From NCBI GenBank assembly GCA_035551935.1, contig DASZMJ010000100.1, positions 1 through 15,032 of the forward strand: a stretch of 15,032 bases of DNA, given 5' to 3'. Numbering within the stretch: position 1 is the first letter of the stretch; each line of letters opens with the position of its first letter. Below, one piece after another: positions 13,719 to 15,032 of this stretch. The DNA comes from DASZMJ01 sp035551935. Its GTDB lineage: Bacteria > Planctomycetota > Planctomycetia > Isosphaerales > Isosphaeraceae. Position numbers and translations under genes: made by a program. The notes beneath the pieces were generated by a model that saw only the letters and a program-made list of their open reading frames with translations, did no database searches and was not told where the DNA came from.

Positions 13719-15032
13719 TCAGGCACCCGCGCCGGCACGCCACCAGCGCCAGCGGAAGGCGAGGTAGGTCAGGCCGTTGAGGACGAGGCAGAGCGGCGGG
13801 GTGACGAGCAGGAACGCCTCCCAGACGGGCATGCCGAGGCCGGGGATCGGCGGCGCGACGGCCGCGGTCGGCACGCCGGTCTCGAAGCTCGCCCCCTCGA
13901 TCGTCGTCGAGGCCGGCAGTGGGACGCTGAGCGCGGCCGAGTACGGGCTCGTGATCGTCAAGGCGGCCAGCCGGCTCTCGGAGACCGACTCGCCGCCGAA
14001 GTTCAGGAGGAACCGGTTCAGCCCCAGCGGCCCGGCGAACAGGACCAGCAGCGCCATGTACGTAAAGATCATCGCGATCGACGTCCGCCGCGCCAGGGAC
14101 GAGCAGAGCAGGCCGACCGTCGTCGTCAGCAGGCAGGTCTCGGCGATGATCGCCAGGAAGATGAACAACGTCTCGAAGTGCGAGCGGAGGTCCCAGACCA
14201 GGATATACGCGAGCAACAATTGCTCGGTCAGCAGGAACGTCAACACGGTCGAGACCCGGAGCGCGGCCAGGAGCTTGGCGAAGACGATCCGCCCGGGACG
14301 CAGCAGGGTCGTCAGCAGCAGCGCCAGAGTCTGCCGCTCGCGCTCCTGGGTGATGCTGCCGGCGGAGAAGACCGGGCCGACGAGCAGGTTGAACGTCAGG
14401 ACGTAGGCGACGTAGCTGCTCGCGTTCGCCGACTTCCAGAACAGGAACATCGCCATCAACGGTATGGATAGGAACATGCTGACCTGGATGACCAGGCGGA
14501 GCATGAGCGTCCCCTGGCTGAAGATCTCGCTGCGCAGCTCCTTGTCGAGGACCGGGTTGGTGCCGTCGGGCATCAGGTCGGTGCGCTTGGCCGGGGCGAA
14601 GAGGCGATCCGGGAACATGTCGCGGTCGATGACGACGCCGACGGCGTACTTCATCTCCTGCTCCTCGTCGACGACCTCCTTCCCTTCGCTGCCGACGTCG
14701 GGCGGGCGGAGCAGGCGGCGGTTGATGAGGATGACGACGATTGTCCACGTCGCCAGGCACCACGGCGGCAACAGCGCGATCGAGGCGAACGTGACGAACT
14801 CCCGCGCCGTCGCCGCGGCGGCGTCGGAGGCCGCGGCGTTGGTCCGCGTCAGAGCGATGCAGAGCAACGCCAGCGGCAGGATGATCAGGTAGCTGACCAC
14901 CAGGGCCGAGCTGGTCCTCCGGAAGAAGCTCGAGCAGGCCACGCTCAACAGGCCAAATGTCCCCGCCGCGAGGATGAGCACGAGATACGCCCGCACGACC
15001 TCCGACAGCAGGATGCCGCCGAGCAGGTAGCA
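13719..15032 (-). CDS. ABC-2 type transporter permease (5' end missing, runs off the right edge)
   Basis: The visible 437 residues have no start: the frame remains open to the last base of the window, and a GTG at 14996 is only an internal codon of a membrane helix. About nine hydrophobic segments can be seen, for example at about 12-30, 43-62, 85-103, 180-203, 210-230, 260-280, 287-310, 322-345 and 405-425. The second half begins with a NPVLDKELRSEIF motif (about 158-170), which often opens a permease half, and has the ABC-2 hallmark ERERQTLALLLTTLLRPGRI, equivalent to the conserved cytoplasmic E-x-x-x-T/L-L-x-T segment. A soluble, charged segment lies between the two halves (about 104-157). 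It would pair with an ATPase encoded outside the window; cargo is unknown. The gene ends 47 bases before GrpB. Confidence 0.8.
   Translation of the reverse strand, partial: CYLLGGILLSEVVRAYLVLILAAGTFGLLSVACSSFFRRTSSALVVSYLIILPLALLCIALTRTNAAASDAAAATAREFVTFASIALLPPWCLATWTIVVILINRRLLRPPDVGSEGKEVVDEEQEMKYAVGVVIDRDMFPDRLFAPAKRTDLMPDGTNPVLDKELRSEIFSQGTLMLRLVIQVSMFLSIPLMAMFLFWKSANASSYVAYVLTFNLLVGPVFSAGSITQERERQTLALLLTTLLRPGRIVFAKLLAALRVSTVLTFLLTEQLLLAYILVWDLRSHFETLFIFLAIIAETCLLTTTVGLLCSSLARRTSIAMIFTYMALLVLFAGPLGLNRFLLNFGGESVSESRLAALTITSPYSAALSVPLPASTTIEGASFETGVPTAAVAPPIPGLGMPVWEAFLLVTPPLCLVLNGLTYLAFRWRWWRAGAGA

Noticed and set aside
13162..14763. Minus-strand 533-codon frame suggesting a fusion ahead of GrpB
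   Set aside because: The upstream part is the out-of-frame reading of the ABC-2 permease gene. GrpB has a normal start and ribosome binding site at 13671.

Overview
The window looks like a piece of a planctomycete chromosome, probably from the Isosphaeraceae side of the phylum. The evidence is the high GC content, the planctomycete cytochrome c/DUF1549/DUF1553 protein paired with a Tat-exported DUF1501 protein, two Uma2-family genes, and a sigma factor with an added N-terminal helix-turn-helix segment. Almost all genes lie on the minus strand; only the short-chain dehydrogenase is on the plus strand. The very long open frames opposite the real genes are GC-driven shadows.

Left part (1-1479): the first 23 codons of a minus-strand gene that resembles the start of an IS630-type transposase, then an aminoglycoside phosphotransferase-family gene, then about 350 bases with no supported gene. 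Centre (1480-7409): a tight minus-strand operon read as Uma2, Uma2, PSCyt1/DUF1549/DUF1553, DUF1501, with gaps of 18, -4 and 12 bases. The last two are the planctomycete-specific exported pair; the first two carry a nuclease-like fold and are tandem paralogues. Upstream is an ALDH7-type aldehyde dehydrogenase (7472-9025) that diverges from a short-chain dehydrogenase (9148-10023).

Right part (10052-15032): an RpoD/RpoS-like sigma factor, a TetR-family regulator, an acyl-CoA dehydrogenase, a GrpB-family protein and the 3' part of an ABC-2 type permease, all minus strand. The TetR gene has an unusually clear promoter (TTGACT, 17 bases, TATTAT) whose spacer holds a TetR-type inverted repeat, and a hairpin terminator directly after its stop. 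A near copy of that operator lies at the expected transcription start of the sigma factor gene, so the TetR protein may control both itself and the sigma factor. The acyl-CoA dehydrogenase starts inside a sharply AT-rich island with no ribosome binding site.

No CRISPR array, tRNA, rRNA or complete mobile element was seen. I do not find a clearly new multi-gene system. The strongest leads are the TetR/sigma operator pair and the Uma2 pair built into a planctomycete exported-protein operon.
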